A stretch of DNA of 64,000 nt. Source: Sabellastarte sp. h YS-2021. Lineage: Eukaryota > Annelida > Polychaeta > Sabellida > Sabellidae. Each line of letters starts with the position of its first letter. The stretch's first letter is position 1. The position numbers were made by a program, and so were the translations under genes. Location: the NCBI GenBank assembly GCA_964017235.1, contig OZ024933.1, positions 59,812,255-59,876,254 on the forward strand, written 5' to 3'. The notes under the pieces were generated by a model. It did no database searches, was not told the DNA's origin, and was given only the letters and a program-made list of their open reading frames with translations. This document shows, one piece after another, positions 32,438-44,500 of the stretch.

Positions 32438-34449
32438 TTTTAAAAAATTTTCCCCTCCCCAAAAATGGCGGCCATTTTGAATTTTCGAATTTTTGCCAAA
32501 AATGGCAAAACACAAATTTCCTCCTATCTCCTTAACCGTGCCAGATAGAGCGATTTCGTCAAAATTTTCGACCCACAGGGTATCTGAGCATTGTGCTCTT
32601 GGTAATTTTTACAAAATTTTCCCCTCCCCAAAAATGGCGGCCATTTTGAATTTTCGAATTTTTGCCAAAAATGACAAAACACTAATTTGCTTCTATCTCC
32701 TTAACCGTGCGAGATAGAGCGATTTCGTCGAAATTTTCGACCCACAGGGTATCTGAGCATTGTGCTCTTGGTAATTTTCCAAAAATTTTCCCCTCCCCAA
32801 AAATGGCGGCCATTTTGAATTTTCGAATTTTTGCCAAAAATGGCAAAACACTAATTTGCTTCTATCTCCTTAACCGTGCGAGATAGAGCGATTTCGTCGA
32901 AATTTTCGACCCACAGGGTATCTAAGGAATGCAATCTTTGCAATTTTCCAAAAATTTTCCCCTCCCCAAAAATGGCGGCCATTTTGAATTTTCGAATTTT
33001 TGCCAAAAATGGCAAAACACAAATTTGCTTCTATCTCCTTAACCGTGCCAGATAGAGCGATTTCGTCAAAATTTTCGACTCACAGGGTATCTGAGCATTG
33101 TACTCTTGGTAATTTAAAAAAAATTTTCCCCTCCCCAAAAATGGCGGCCATTTTGAATTTTCGAATTTTTGCCAAAAATGGCAAAACACAAATTTCCTCC
33201 TATCTCCTTAACCGTGCCAGATAGAGCGATTTCGTCAAAATTTTCGACCCACAGGGTATCTGAGCATTGTACTCTTGGTAATTTTTAAAAAATTTTCCCC
33301 TCCCCAAAAATGGCGGCCATTTGAATTTTCGAATTGTTGCCAAAAATGGCAAAACACTAATTTGCTTCTATCTCCTTAACCGTGCGAGATAGAGTGATTT
33401 CGTCGAAATTTTCGACCCACAGGGTATCTAAGGAATGCAATCTTTGCAATTTTCCAACAAATTTTCCCCTCCCCAAAAATGGCAGCCATTTTGAATTTTC
33501 GAATTTTTGCCAAAAATGGCAAAACACAAATTTGCTTCTATCTCCTTAACCGTGCGAGATAGAGCGATTTCGTCGAAATTTTCGACCCACAGGGTATCTA
33601 AGGAATGCAATCTTTGCAATTTTTCAAAAAATTTTCCCCTCCCCAAAAATGGCAGCCATTTTGAATTTTCGAATTTTTGCCAAAAATGGCAAAACACAAA
33701 TTTGCTTCTATCTCCTTAACCGTGCGAGATAGAGCGATTTCGTCGAAATTTTCGACCCACAGGGTATCGAAGAAATGCAATCTTTGCAATTTTCCGAAAA
33801 ATTTTCCCCTCCCCAAAAATGGCGGCCATTTTGAATTTTCGAATTTTTGCCAAAAATGGCAAAACACAAATTTGCTTCTATCTCCTTAACCGTGCGAGAT
33901 AGATCGATTTCATCAAAATTTTCGACCCACAGGTATTTCAGCATTGTATTCTTGGCAATTTAAAAAAAAATTTCCCGTCCCCTAAAATGGCGGCCATTTT
34001 GAATTTTCAAATTTTTGTCAAAAATGGCAAAACACAAATTTGCTTCTATCTCCTTAACCATGCGAGATAGAGCGATTTCGTCGAAATTTTCAACCCACAG
34101 GGTATCTAAGGAATGTAATCTTTGCAATTTTCAAAAAATTTTCCCCTCCCCAAAAATGGCAGCCATTTTGAATTTTCGAATTTTTGCCCAAAATGGAAAA
34201 ACACAAACTGGCCTTAACCGTGCAAAATAGAGTTATTTCGTTGAAATGTTCGACCCATAGGGTATCTAAAAAATGTACTCTTGGCAATTTTCAAAAAAAT
34301 TTCCTTTTCCCAAAAATGGCGGCCATTTTGAATTTTCAAATTTTTGCCAAAAATAGAAAAACAGGAATTTGCTTCTATCTTCTTAACCGTGCCAGATAGA
34401 GTGATTTCGTCAAAATTTTCAACCCAACCAATGCAAAAAGGCATGAAGC
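32438..34449. repeat. 169-bp tandem array of A2, right part, about 12 copies
   Basis: This continues the unit interrupted by B. The last units (from about 33930) are nearly identical to the last units of A1 (from about 23430), including shared variants such as ggcagcc and gcccaaaatgg, followed by the common right segment. Confidence 0.95.
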
Positions 34450-34645
34450 TGAAATAATTTACATCTACACTAACAAATATTTAAGCATCATTGATATATT
34501 TTACAAATGAAACAGGGTCTTGTAAGACTACTGTACAATTTGGGCAAAAGGTTCATGGGTGGACATTACACATGATAATGTGTGTTCTTCTATGCTATCC
34601 TGTTTCTATTCGCATCTACTATCAACAGGGCGGCCGATTTCTAGT

Positions 34646-36603
34646 GTTTCAATATGTTATTCACCTATTTTGGGATCAGCTATAACATAGTGAAGTTTCA
34701 GATCTGTGGCTCATTGCATAGCTGAGTAATAGCTACTTTGAAGTTCTCACTATTGAGTAAATCAGTTGTAATTGGAAAACTATTGCATTTAGAGAATTTC
34801 GTATAAATATGTTATTCAGCTACTTTTGGGTCAGCTATAACATAGTAAAATTTCAGACCTGTAGCTCATGGCATAGCTGAGTAATAGCTACTTTTAGGTC
34901 ATCACTATTGAGTAAATCAGTTGTAACTTGAAAACTATTGCATTTACAGTATTTTGCTTAAATATGTTGTTCACCTACTTTTGGGTCAGCTATAACATAG
35001 TAAAATTTCAGACCTGTAGCTCGTGGCATAGCTGAGTAATAGCTACTTTTAGGTCATCACTATTGAGTAAATCAGTTGTAACTTGAAAACTATTGCATTT
35101 ACAGTATTTTGCTTTAATATGTTGTTCACCTACTTTTGGGTCAGCTATAACATAGTGAAATTTCAGACCTGTAGCTCATTGCATAGCTGAGTAATAATTA
35201 CTTTGAGGTTCTCACTATTGAGTAAATCAGTTGTAATTGGAAAACTATTGCATTTAGAGAATTTAGTATAAATATGTTATTCAGCTACTTTTGGGTCAAC
35301 TATAACATAGTAAAATTTCAGACCTGTAGCTCATGGCATAGCTGAGTAATAGCTACTTTTAGGTCATCACTATTGAGTAAATCAGTTGTAACTTGAAAAC
35401 TATTGCATTTACAGTATTTTGCTTAAATATGTTGTTCACCTACTTTTGGGTCAGCTATAACATAGTAAAATTTCAGACCTGTAGCTCATGGCATAGCTGA
35501 GTAATAGCTACTTTTAGGTTATCACTGTTGAGTAAATCGCTTATAACTTGGAAATTATTGCATTTAGAGTATTTTGTTTCAATATGTTATTCACCTATTT
35601 TGGGGTCAGCTATAACATAGTGAAGTTCCAGACCCGTGACTCATTGCATAGCTGAGTAATAGCTACTTTGAAGTTCTCAATGTTGAGTAAATCACTTGTA
35701 ATTTGAAAACTATTGCATTTAGAGAATTTAGTATAAATATGTTATTCAGCTACTTTTGGGTCAGCTATAACATAGTAAAATTTCAGACCTGTAGCTCATG
35801 GCATAGCTGAGTAATAGCTACTTTTAGGCTATCACTGTTGAGTAAATCACTTATAACTTGAAAACTATTGCATTTAGAGTATTTTGTTTCAATATGTTAT
35901 TCACCTATTTTGGGGTCAGCTATAACATAGTGAAGTTCCAGACCTGTGGCTCATTGCATAGCTGAGTAATAGCTACTTTGAAGTTCTCACTGTTGAGTAA
36001 ATCAGTTGTAATTGGAAAACTATTGCCTTTACAGAAATTTGTGCAAATATGTTATTCAGCTACTTTTGGGTCAGCTATAACATAGTGAAATTACAGACCT
36101 GTAGCTCATGGCACAACTGAGCAATAGCTGTTCTCAGGCACTGACTGTTGAGTAAATCAGCTATAACTTGAAAAATATTGCATTTGGAGTATTTTGTTAA
36201 AATATATTGTTCACCTACTTTTGGGTTAGCTATAACATAGTGAAATTACGGAGCAATAGCTATTTTCTGGTTCTCACTATTGAGTAAATCAGTTGTAACT
36301 TGAAAAATATTGCATTTACAGTATTTTGCTTAAATATGTTGTTCAGCTACTTTTAGGTCAGCTATAACAGAGCAAAAATTCAGACATGTAGCTCATTGCA
36401 TAGCTGAGTAATAGTTACTTTGAGGTTCTCACTCTTGAGTAAATCAGTTGTAACTTGAAAATTATTACATTTAGAGTATTTTGTTAAATATGTTATTCAC
36501 AGACGTTTTGGTCAGCTATAACATAGTGAAATTGCAGACCTCTATGTCATGGGATAGCTGAGCAATAGCTTCTTTCAGGTTCTCACTGTTGAGTAAATCA
36601 TTG
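34646..36603. repeat. 155-bp tandem array of E3, right of A2, about 12.5 copies
   Basis: Resumes mid-unit directly after A2. Its order of variants matches parts of 650-1714 in E1, indicating a common source copy. Confidence 0.92.
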
Positions 36604-37560
36604 TATCCAACTTGTAGGAAATCATGGGCTGGTAATCTGTTAATATGGTCCGATTTGACCTTGGAACCCTCCTTCAAGGTCAAATGAGGATAGCCAAACA
36701 TAAAAGTGCTTATAACTCGCTTATTATTGGTCCCAGAGGTTGGAATGAAAACCAACCTATAGAAAATCATGAGCTGGGAATTTTTTGGTGTGGTCGGATT
36801 TCACCTTGGACCCCTCCTTCAAGGTCAAATGAGGATAGCCAAACTTAAAAGTGCTTATAACTCACTTATTATTGGTCCTAGAGGTTTCGAATGGAAAACC
36901 AACCTATAGAAAATCATGGGCTGGGAATCTTTTGGTGTGGTCGGATTTGACCTGGGACCCCTCCTTCAAGGGCAGTTGAGGATAGCCAAACTTACAATTG
37001 CTTAGAACTCGCTTATTATTGGTCCTACAAGTTTGGGATGGTAAACAAGCTACAGGAAATCATGGGCTGGGAATTTTTTTGTGTGGTCGGATTTGACCTT
37101 GGACCCCCTCCTTCCAGGTCAAACGAAGATAGCCAAACTTAAAGTGCTTATAACTCGCGTATTATTGGTCTTGGAGGTTTGGGATGGTAAACCAACATAT
37201 AGGAAATCATGGGCTGGGATTCTTTTGGTGTGGTCAGATTTGACCTGGGACCCCTCCTTCAAGGGCAGTTGAGGATAGCCAAACTTACAATTGCTTAGAA
37301 CTCGCTTATTATTGGTCCTACAAGTTTGGGATGGTAAACAAGCTACAGGAAATCATGGGCTGGGAATTTTTTTGTGTGGTCGGATTTGACCTTGGACCCC
37401 CTCCTTCAAGGTCAAACAAGGATAGCCAAACTTAAAAAGTGCCTATAACTCACTTATTATTGGTCCGAGAGGTTTGGGATGGTAAACCATCCTAAATTCT
37501 TTGGCTGGGAATCTTTTGGTATGGTCAGATTTGACCTTTGGACCCCTTCTTCATGGTGGA
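36604..37560. repeat. 147-bp array of E3
   Basis: Nearly base-for-base the same as 1715-2660 in E1, including the abrupt start tgtatccaac and the end near ggtggaacgaggatat. Confidence 0.9.
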
Positions 37561-37687
37561 ACGAGGATATTGCATTTATAGTATTTCTTTAAATATTTTT
37601 AACCTACTTTTTACCCTTAAACAATTACCTTGTTACTTTATTATATCCCCAGACGAAAGTCGGGGATATATTGGATTCAGGTCCGTC

Positions 37688-37690
<3 letters not shown>

Positions 37691-37726
<36 letters not shown>
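37691..37726 (+). repeat. (CCG)12 microsatellite of C1
   Basis: Twelve perfect CCG units. The homologous tract has 6 units in C2 and 16 in C3. Confidence 0.97.
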
Positions 37727-37727
<1 letters not shown>

Positions 37728-37839
37728 AGAAATTTCCTTGTGGACGCGATAACTCAAAAACAAATTAATATTTTTTTTTCAAACTTGGTACACATGTTAA
37801 GGGTGCCCAAAGGAAGATCCCTATTTTAAGGTGACCTTA

Positions 37840-39700
37840 AACTCCCAGTAAAAAAGAACTTATGGCCACCTTAAGGTCAGAAATTGGACTTTTGGCCACT
37901 TAGAGCCCTGTAGGTCACAAACTATGATGCTCAGCTGGCTGAAATTTTACCTGACAACACATTAATATGTTCTTAGTACATGTGCCGAAAATCACGACTT
38001 TAAGTTGAGGAGAAAATTGTGTTTGAGGCCCATAAATACCCCCACTTGGGGATTTTTTGCTATACTTTTCACATATTTTGCCCTATAATTTGGAAGTGGT
38101 AATTCTGATGAGTCTCAAACTGCGCTAGGTATAACTTTGATATGTAATCCTTGTCTGTAGAAAATTTTAGGGCTGTAGGTTTACCCAAAGGGGTCGACTT
38201 AAGGTCTCAAAAGTGCCCACAGAGACCCAATTTATGCACTTTTTGCCACTTTCAAGCACTGTAGCTTTCAAACTATGTCTCTCATCTAAGTTAAATATCA
38301 TCTGGGAATATATCTATGTGTTTTCTTATATGTGCCCCAACATTTAGGCCTTTAATAGACAGTTAACCTGTGTATCAGGACCATAAACACCCACCCGAGT
38401 GACCCTTATAAGACATTTTTCACATCTTTTTCCCTGTAACTTGGAAATGGTAAGTCTGAGAAGTTTCAAACTGTATTAGATATATATTCTGTGTGTAATC
38501 TTAGTATGTAACAGATTTTAAGTCTGAAGCTTTAATTTTGAAGGTCAAATTGAGGTCTCTAAAAGGCTCCCAAAGACCCAATATTTGGACTTTTTGCTAC
38601 TTTTAAGCCCTGTGACTGTCAAACTATGTGACTGATAGAGCTCAAATCCTATCTGGGAAGATATTAGTATGTTATTTATATATGTGCCAAAAATTAAGGC
38701 TTTAAGAAGACATTTAACCTGTGTATGAGGACCATAAATCCCCACCTGAGTGACCATTTTTAGACATTTTTCACATATTTTGCCCTGTAACTTGGAAATG
38801 GTAAGTCTAAGAAGTTTCAAACTGTATTAGATGCATATTCTATGTGTAATCTTAGTATGTGACAAATTTTAAGTCTGAGGCTTTAATTTGAAGGCCACAT
38901 TTAGGTCTCTAGAAGGCCCCATAAAGACCCAGTATTTGGACTTTTTGCCAATTTTAAGGCCTGTGACTGTTAAACTATGTGACTGATAGAGCTGAAATCT
39001 CATCTGGGAATACATTATTATGTTCTTTTTACATGTGCCAAAAATCAAGGCTTCAAGTAGACATTTAACCTGTGTATGAGGACCTTAAACACCCACCTGA
39101 GTGACCCTTTTAAGACATTTTTCACATATTTTGCTCTGTAACTTGGAAATGGTAAGTCTGAGAAGTTTCAAACTTTATTAGATACATATTCTATGTGTAA
39201 TCTTAGTATGTAACAAATTTTAAGTCTGAAGCTTTAATTTGAAAGCCACATCGAGATCTCTAAAAGGCCCACAGAGACCCAATATTTGGACTTTTTAACC
39301 ACCTTTAAGCCCTGTGACTGTTAAACTATGTGATTGATAGAGCTGAAATCCCATCTGGGAATGCATTATTATGTCCTTTTTACATATGCCGAAAATCAAG
39401 GTTTTTAGTAGACATTTAACCTGTGTATGAGGGCCATAGACACTCGCCCAAGTGCCTTTTTGGACATTTTTTCCGTATTTTGCCCTGTTATTTGGAAATG
39501 CTTAGTGTGACAAGTCTTAAACTGTATTATATATAATTTTTGTTTGTTATGTATGTCCCCCCAAAAGTTTCAGATCTGTTGTTTAATTGCTAAGGTCTCT
39601 TTAACAATTGTAAAATGCCCACAGAAACCCAATTTATGGACATTATGCCACTTTAAAGCCCAGTAACTGTCAAACTATGTGGGTTATAGAGCTGAAATCT
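37840..39700. repeat. About 351-bp degenerate tandem repeats in C1
   Basis: Repeating blocks with caaactatgtgactgatagag, cctgtaacttggaaatggta and agacatttaacctgtgtatg, spaced about 351 bp and increasingly diverged at both edges. The same organisation occurs in C2 and C3. Confidence 0.85.
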
Positions 39701-41390
39701 TTGAATTTTTAAAAGGAAATGCCTGTCTATTTAAATTTTGAATATTAATAATGTTATGGCTATCTTAGTCTTTTAAGAACTTATTTTTGTGTGTTATACC
39801 TCTGCTTGCTGAGTTTTTAACTTTTTAAAATGAAACTGGTTAAACATATTCAAGTAGACAAAATGGACACTTTAAGTGAGCTTTAAGTCCCAATATTAAT
39901 GAAATTATATCCTTATGTAGTAAAAGTAGGGGATTTTTAACCCTCAACTAGCCCAGTTTTATTCAACTTGCCTCAGTTAATTTTGACACAGCTCCTACAG
40001 TTATGAACTCATTTCAGTTGATAATCACATACTTAAAATTCTCAATTCTTTTTGTATTTGAGTACCCCTTTTATATAGATTGTTTGTTTACCATTTATGC
40101 ATCCCCCACCCGGATTCCCCCCACCCACCTCTGGGACCTCCAGCTATATTGAGTGACACTAAATAAACAAAGGTATTTAATGATATCAGATGAGAAACAA
40201 AGAACTCAATGGGGTTGCAGATCTTGTGTAATAGTGAGAGAGGTGTGGAGAAGGGGAGAGGGGTGGGGGTGGGAGGTGGTGGGCTTCATTACATATAACA
40301 CAAAGGGGAGTCAGAACTGAGATTGTGTCACATATTTAGGTTGCATATATATGGACCACATATATAGGTATAGAGGAAATGAATAACTGAAAACAATTTG
40401 CAAATTCTAAAAATAATATAATAAAATAATAATATAAATAATTTTTTTTAAAATAATATTTTATTTGTGAACAAATATAGAAACAGATATGCGCTTTTGG
40501 GATTATGAATTTTAGAATGGACATTGAATCATCAATCATTTAAATACTTTGAAGGAAGATTGAAAAGTATGATGAGTTGAGTTAAAAATAATATTTTATT
40601 TGTCAACAAATATAGAAACAGATATGCTCTTTTGGGATTATTATTTTAGAATGGACATTCAATCATCAATCATTTAAATACTTTGAAAATAGGTTTAGAG
40701 TTATCATTGCAGGAAGATTGAAAATATAATTTGAGTTATGTATTCGGCGTCTGGGGATACACCATCTTCCTTGGAAGATATAAACAGAGTAGATTGATGT
40801 GCTGAAGTTCATATAATAATGGGTAATTATGTTTTAAAAAATTCCCGATCAAAACCTGTGGCGTGAGTGATGACCTGTCTGGGGATATGTTGGCGCCGAG
40901 TTGGCCCAATCTAGTTTCATAATACCATTTGCAGGGCACAACTTTTTTGTCGTTTTCTTCTGTCAGCTTCGGAATATCTTTTAAACATGTGTTCAGTTAC
41001 CATTTACTGTATTTCTGTACAGCCCTTTCCCTGATAATTATGCTTTCCTCTCATTATCACCATCACAAATCAAAAACATTCAGTCAGCTGACACAGTGCC
41101 CGTTCACGGGCACTCTCCTCTTGTTCCTGTTAATGATCACAGTATCTTGAATTTTGTTAGTCTGGGCAAGATTTATTTATAGGAGGGTCCTATGTATTTT
41201 GTGAAGCAATCTGAAAATTAGGTCATGAAACATTAAAAATGAGGAAATGACAAGTAAAACTGTTTTCCAGAAGATGAACAATATTTTTAGGCCCAGAGAC
41301 TTGGGGTTATATGATGCATACTGTTGCAAAATAATGTCAAGGTAATTTTACTACTACATGGATGATAAACCTGTGCTCTTTCTGTTTCAG

Positions 41391-41512
41391 TGTTCCAGGG
41401 CTGGTTCAAGATTACACAATTGGGGTGCCAATCTATGAAGGGCTGTTGTCCATCTTTGTGATAGTCAATTTTGGCTTGGCTACTTTCATGGACCCAGGAA
41501 CATACCCGCGAG
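41391..41512 (+). CDS. ZDHHC5/8-like exon a: TM2 and DPG motif
   Basis: Acceptor tgtttcag and donor gtgaga. Encodes [18 protein letters not shown], then a hydrophobic span ending in [11 protein letters not shown]. The DPG motif directly after TM2 is conserved in DHHC enzymes. Enters with one leading base and leaves with one base of a split codon. Confidence 0.9.
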
Positions 41513-44500
41513 GTGAGACTTAATAATGATACAGTTAGTCTAACAGCGAACGTAACTAAGACTGCCTTTGGTACCTGAAAACTGTACAGAAACTAATAGT
41601 GGGTACGTTGTTTATCGATATTGGCAATATTACTTTGGGAAAGGGTTGCCAATATCCATGTGTGAAGATGTATATCAACTAGGGCTGCCACGAGTAGCAG
41701 TTTTTGTACTCGAGTACTCTCTCACCATTACTCTACTCTAAAACGAGTAGTCTTTTTAGCGATAAACAAAATGTGCCATTTCGAGTACTCTCTCACCATT
41801 ACTCTACTCTTAAACGAGTACTCTTTTTAGCGATTATCAAAATGTGCCATTTTCCCCCTGAAAATTAACAGAAATTTACCCAGTTTATGTCACTTTTATC
41901 GAGAACGTTTTGAAAAATGCCACTATTTGAGTGTAAAGGAGTATTCTTTTCTTCATTTTGTACTCCAAATAATTTAGTAATCTAATCTTTAATGAGTATT
42001 CGAGTACTCTTTAACAGCCCTAATATCAACATAGGTATTTTATGTACAACAAATACTATAAACCTACAACTGTAAACATTTGAAATAAACCCTAAATCTG
42101 AAGAAATTATACCATTTTATCTCACGATTTTTCAGTTGGTATTGCGGTTTTAATCAGAACTGCCATATTTGTTTTAATAAATTTCATTTCCTGTTAGCAC
42201 CTGGCGATAAGCTAGAATAAAACTTTTTCTGTAGACAATATTTTCCTCCGAATATTCGATGATATCAAAATATTTTTACATTTAATATTGATGTCCATAT
42301 GCTCAAACAATATATCCACTAGAAATTAGTGGACCAAAGCTCGAAACAAATAAAATAATTTTTATATCATTCTGTGAATAACATCGGCAAGATTTCTCTA
42401 AAACTAAGTACTGCATTTTCACATTTTTGGTAAATTACTTGTTTTAAAGTGAACTAGGTTCCTGCAAACTCATCCTGGAAGAACATAAAGATTTTTCCAA
42501 GCTTTCTTATTATACTAAATTAGTCTCCACACAATAGTTTCAAACAAAGATGAACAACATATTACATATAAAACAAACACTACCTGAAAGAGAACCTTAT
42601 GATTCAGTACAAAATAGGGATGTCACGACTCCCAGTATTTTATGTCCGCTAATTGTCAAGCACTTTTCGTGCCTATAAAATAAAATGAAAATATATATCC
42701 CTAATCTGTAAAATTAAATATATTTGTTTTTTTTCCTACAATTTGTGGTTCATTTATTTCAGACAGGAAGTGGGGTATATAAGAGGTATATGCCTATATG
42801 GTACATTTGGTTTTATTTGAATGCATAAACAATACAGAAAACATGGCTGTAGTATGATTTTACCTTATTTTATGTGGCAATATCCAAGTATTTGATGAAT
42901 TCAAACCTTTTGCCATCTTTTACTACATTGAGTGATTATTTGTTGTTTAAAATGTGATGCCAATACATCTCACTATTCTAACCCTCGATAAGTTGGCCAG
43001 TCGTGACTTTCCTTGTGCAAAATTTAAAAGTTGGAATAAAGTTATGAATTAATATGGCTATTGAACATGAAACAAAATTTATGCATTTAAATTTATGGAA
43101 CAATGGATACATTAAGGGGCTAAATATGTGGCATATATAAAGACTGCGTTTGTATTGAAATAAAGGGACTTGCTCCAGGTCTTTGCCATGGTGTCCATCA
43201 TTAACCTGAAAGATAAATTCCAAGTAGAAACTTTCAGGAGTTCATTAAACCACCAGCATTCTGGAGTAAGGGGGTAGTTTCTAAAAATGCAGTGTATCAT
43301 GAGGTTTACCACAGAAGAAACTCCTTTGTTTTCTCCAAAATTCCTACCACCTTTGTGAATGGGGTGAAGGCGGGGTGGGGGGGGGATGTATTTCAGGCCA
43401 TTGTATTGCAGGATGTTTGTGGATTTTCTTAATCTAGATGAGTGTCATAGTTATGTTTATCAGTTCGAACTTACAACAAACTAGTGTATCTGGATGCATA
43501 GTTGAACCGTATTGACAAAAAATATTTTTTTTTTTCTGCAGCACATGAAGATGAGAATCGAGAAGATGATTTCCGAGCCCCACTGTACAAAAATGTGGAT
43601 ATTCGTGGTATTACAGTGCGGATGAAGTGGTGTACAACCTGTCAGTTCTACAGACCCCCAAGGTGTTCCCACTGTAGTGTGTGCAACAACTGTATTGAGG
43701 TGAGGGCCCATTGTGGTCAATGTAGCAACAAATCCAAATCCCCTTTGAAAATTTCCCTGTGGGATGATATATCTCCTGGGGTTATGGAAAGCCAAATTAC
43801 AATTTGATTTCAAATTAAAACTTGAATTCAGTAGCACCACATGCTTCTGGATTAGATAAAAGCACATAACAATCAATAACTTGACCAGTCATTGATTGTT
43901 GTAGAGTATTTTTTTTAAAAATTAGAGTAAGGAGTATTACAAACATTAAAGAAATGAGTACTTTTTTCAGTGGTGTGAAGCTAATGTTTTGCCTGTTATG
44001 CTACCGAGCCTCTAAATAAAATATTCCAGCAATGCATAATTCTAGTAGTTATTATGCACCAAGGAGCTTCCTTAAGTTTTTGTGTTGAGGTTGGTTTAGT
44101 GCTAAAATTCTAAAAAACAAAACATAGTTTTCCAAATTGGGATTGGTTGTTGCCAAATGGATACCCAGTCTTGTTTTCTGTATATTTCTCTGTATTTTCA
44201 GACATTTGACCATCATTGTCCATGGGTCAACAACTGTGTTGGCAGAAGAAATTACAGGTACGTTGTCAAGTACAGTGGATTTGGTCTAAGTCGAAGTTGC
44301 TAAATGTCAGCCATTTACTTCTACTTATGGCAACTTCTAGTTATACCCACTTTGAAAAATACTAGTACATGAAGTACTAGAGACAATATGTAATTTAAGT
44401 CTCTTGCAATAATTAACACTTGTGTAATCACTCTACTGTGAAATTTATTTGCTTGGTCAGACTTAGTAACACAAAAGTGAGGAATCAGGCCAAGAGTGTC

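Larger units (their letters stand above)
25745..34645 (+). mobile_element. Element A2, second copy of A, interrupted by B
   Basis: The left hairpin (tatgtccacccccc paired with ggggggtggatata), a shorter heptamer run (25794-25821), the unique segment and the 169-bp array follow the order of A1. The right end is 34450-34645 with gggtggacat at 34557-34566 and atttctagt. Removing A2 rejoins gagtatttt and gtttcaatatg, exactly as in intact 155-bp units (for example about 35570-35585), so no target duplication was made. Confidence 0.82.
37642..40915 (+). mobile_element. Element C1, HINE-like with CCG microsatellite, in E3
   Basis: The left hairpin tatatcccc...ggggatata (37642-37670) is followed by ggattcaggtccgtcgcg and 12 CCG units (37691-37726). 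The core has several diverged repeats of about 351 bp (taatcttagtatgt at 38496, 38847, 39198). The right end has an inverted copy of the left end (gtctggggatat, 40877-40888) and ccaatctagt. Flanks cttgttactttat and ttcataatacc rejoin exactly to the intact E1 sequence at about 2738-2762: insertion at T|T without target duplication. Length 3.27 kb. A conserved 91-aa ORF on the minus strand across copies is a by-product of copy similarity. Confidence 0.87.
24808..41124 (+). mobile_element. Element E3, full-length, interrupted by A2 (with B) and C1
   Basis: The left end tatgtcagctgact opens a hairpin (24813-24834, cagctgact, loop tgtc, agtcagctg). Its first 12 bases from tgtcagctgact are found inverted at 41082-41093, just before the palindrome gtgcccgttcacgggcac (41096-41113) and the terminus tctcctcttgt. 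The inferred empty site is caatttt|tcctgtt, T|T. Inside are a unique left segment (24835-25204), 155-bp units (25205-25744), insertion A2 (25745-34645), 155-bp units again (34646-36603), a 147-bp array (36604-37560), right unique sequence interrupted by C1 (37642-40915) and the right end (40916-41124). Without insertions the element would be near 4.1 kb. Confidence 0.8.

Noticed and set aside
38545-38820. 91-aa minus-strand ORF conserved at 38545, 57617 and 63121
   Set aside because: Conservation follows from the near-identity of the three C copies; the ORF lies in the 351-bp repeat and has no recognisable domain.
42963-43312. Minus-strand ORFs of 81 and 66 aa in the intron between exons a and b
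   Set aside because: Short, overlapping in different frames, no motif.
43481-43876. 131-aa minus-strand ORF across the Cys-rich-domain exon
   Set aside because: It is the antisense shadow of exon b, which has consensus splice sites and a conserved protein on the plus strand.
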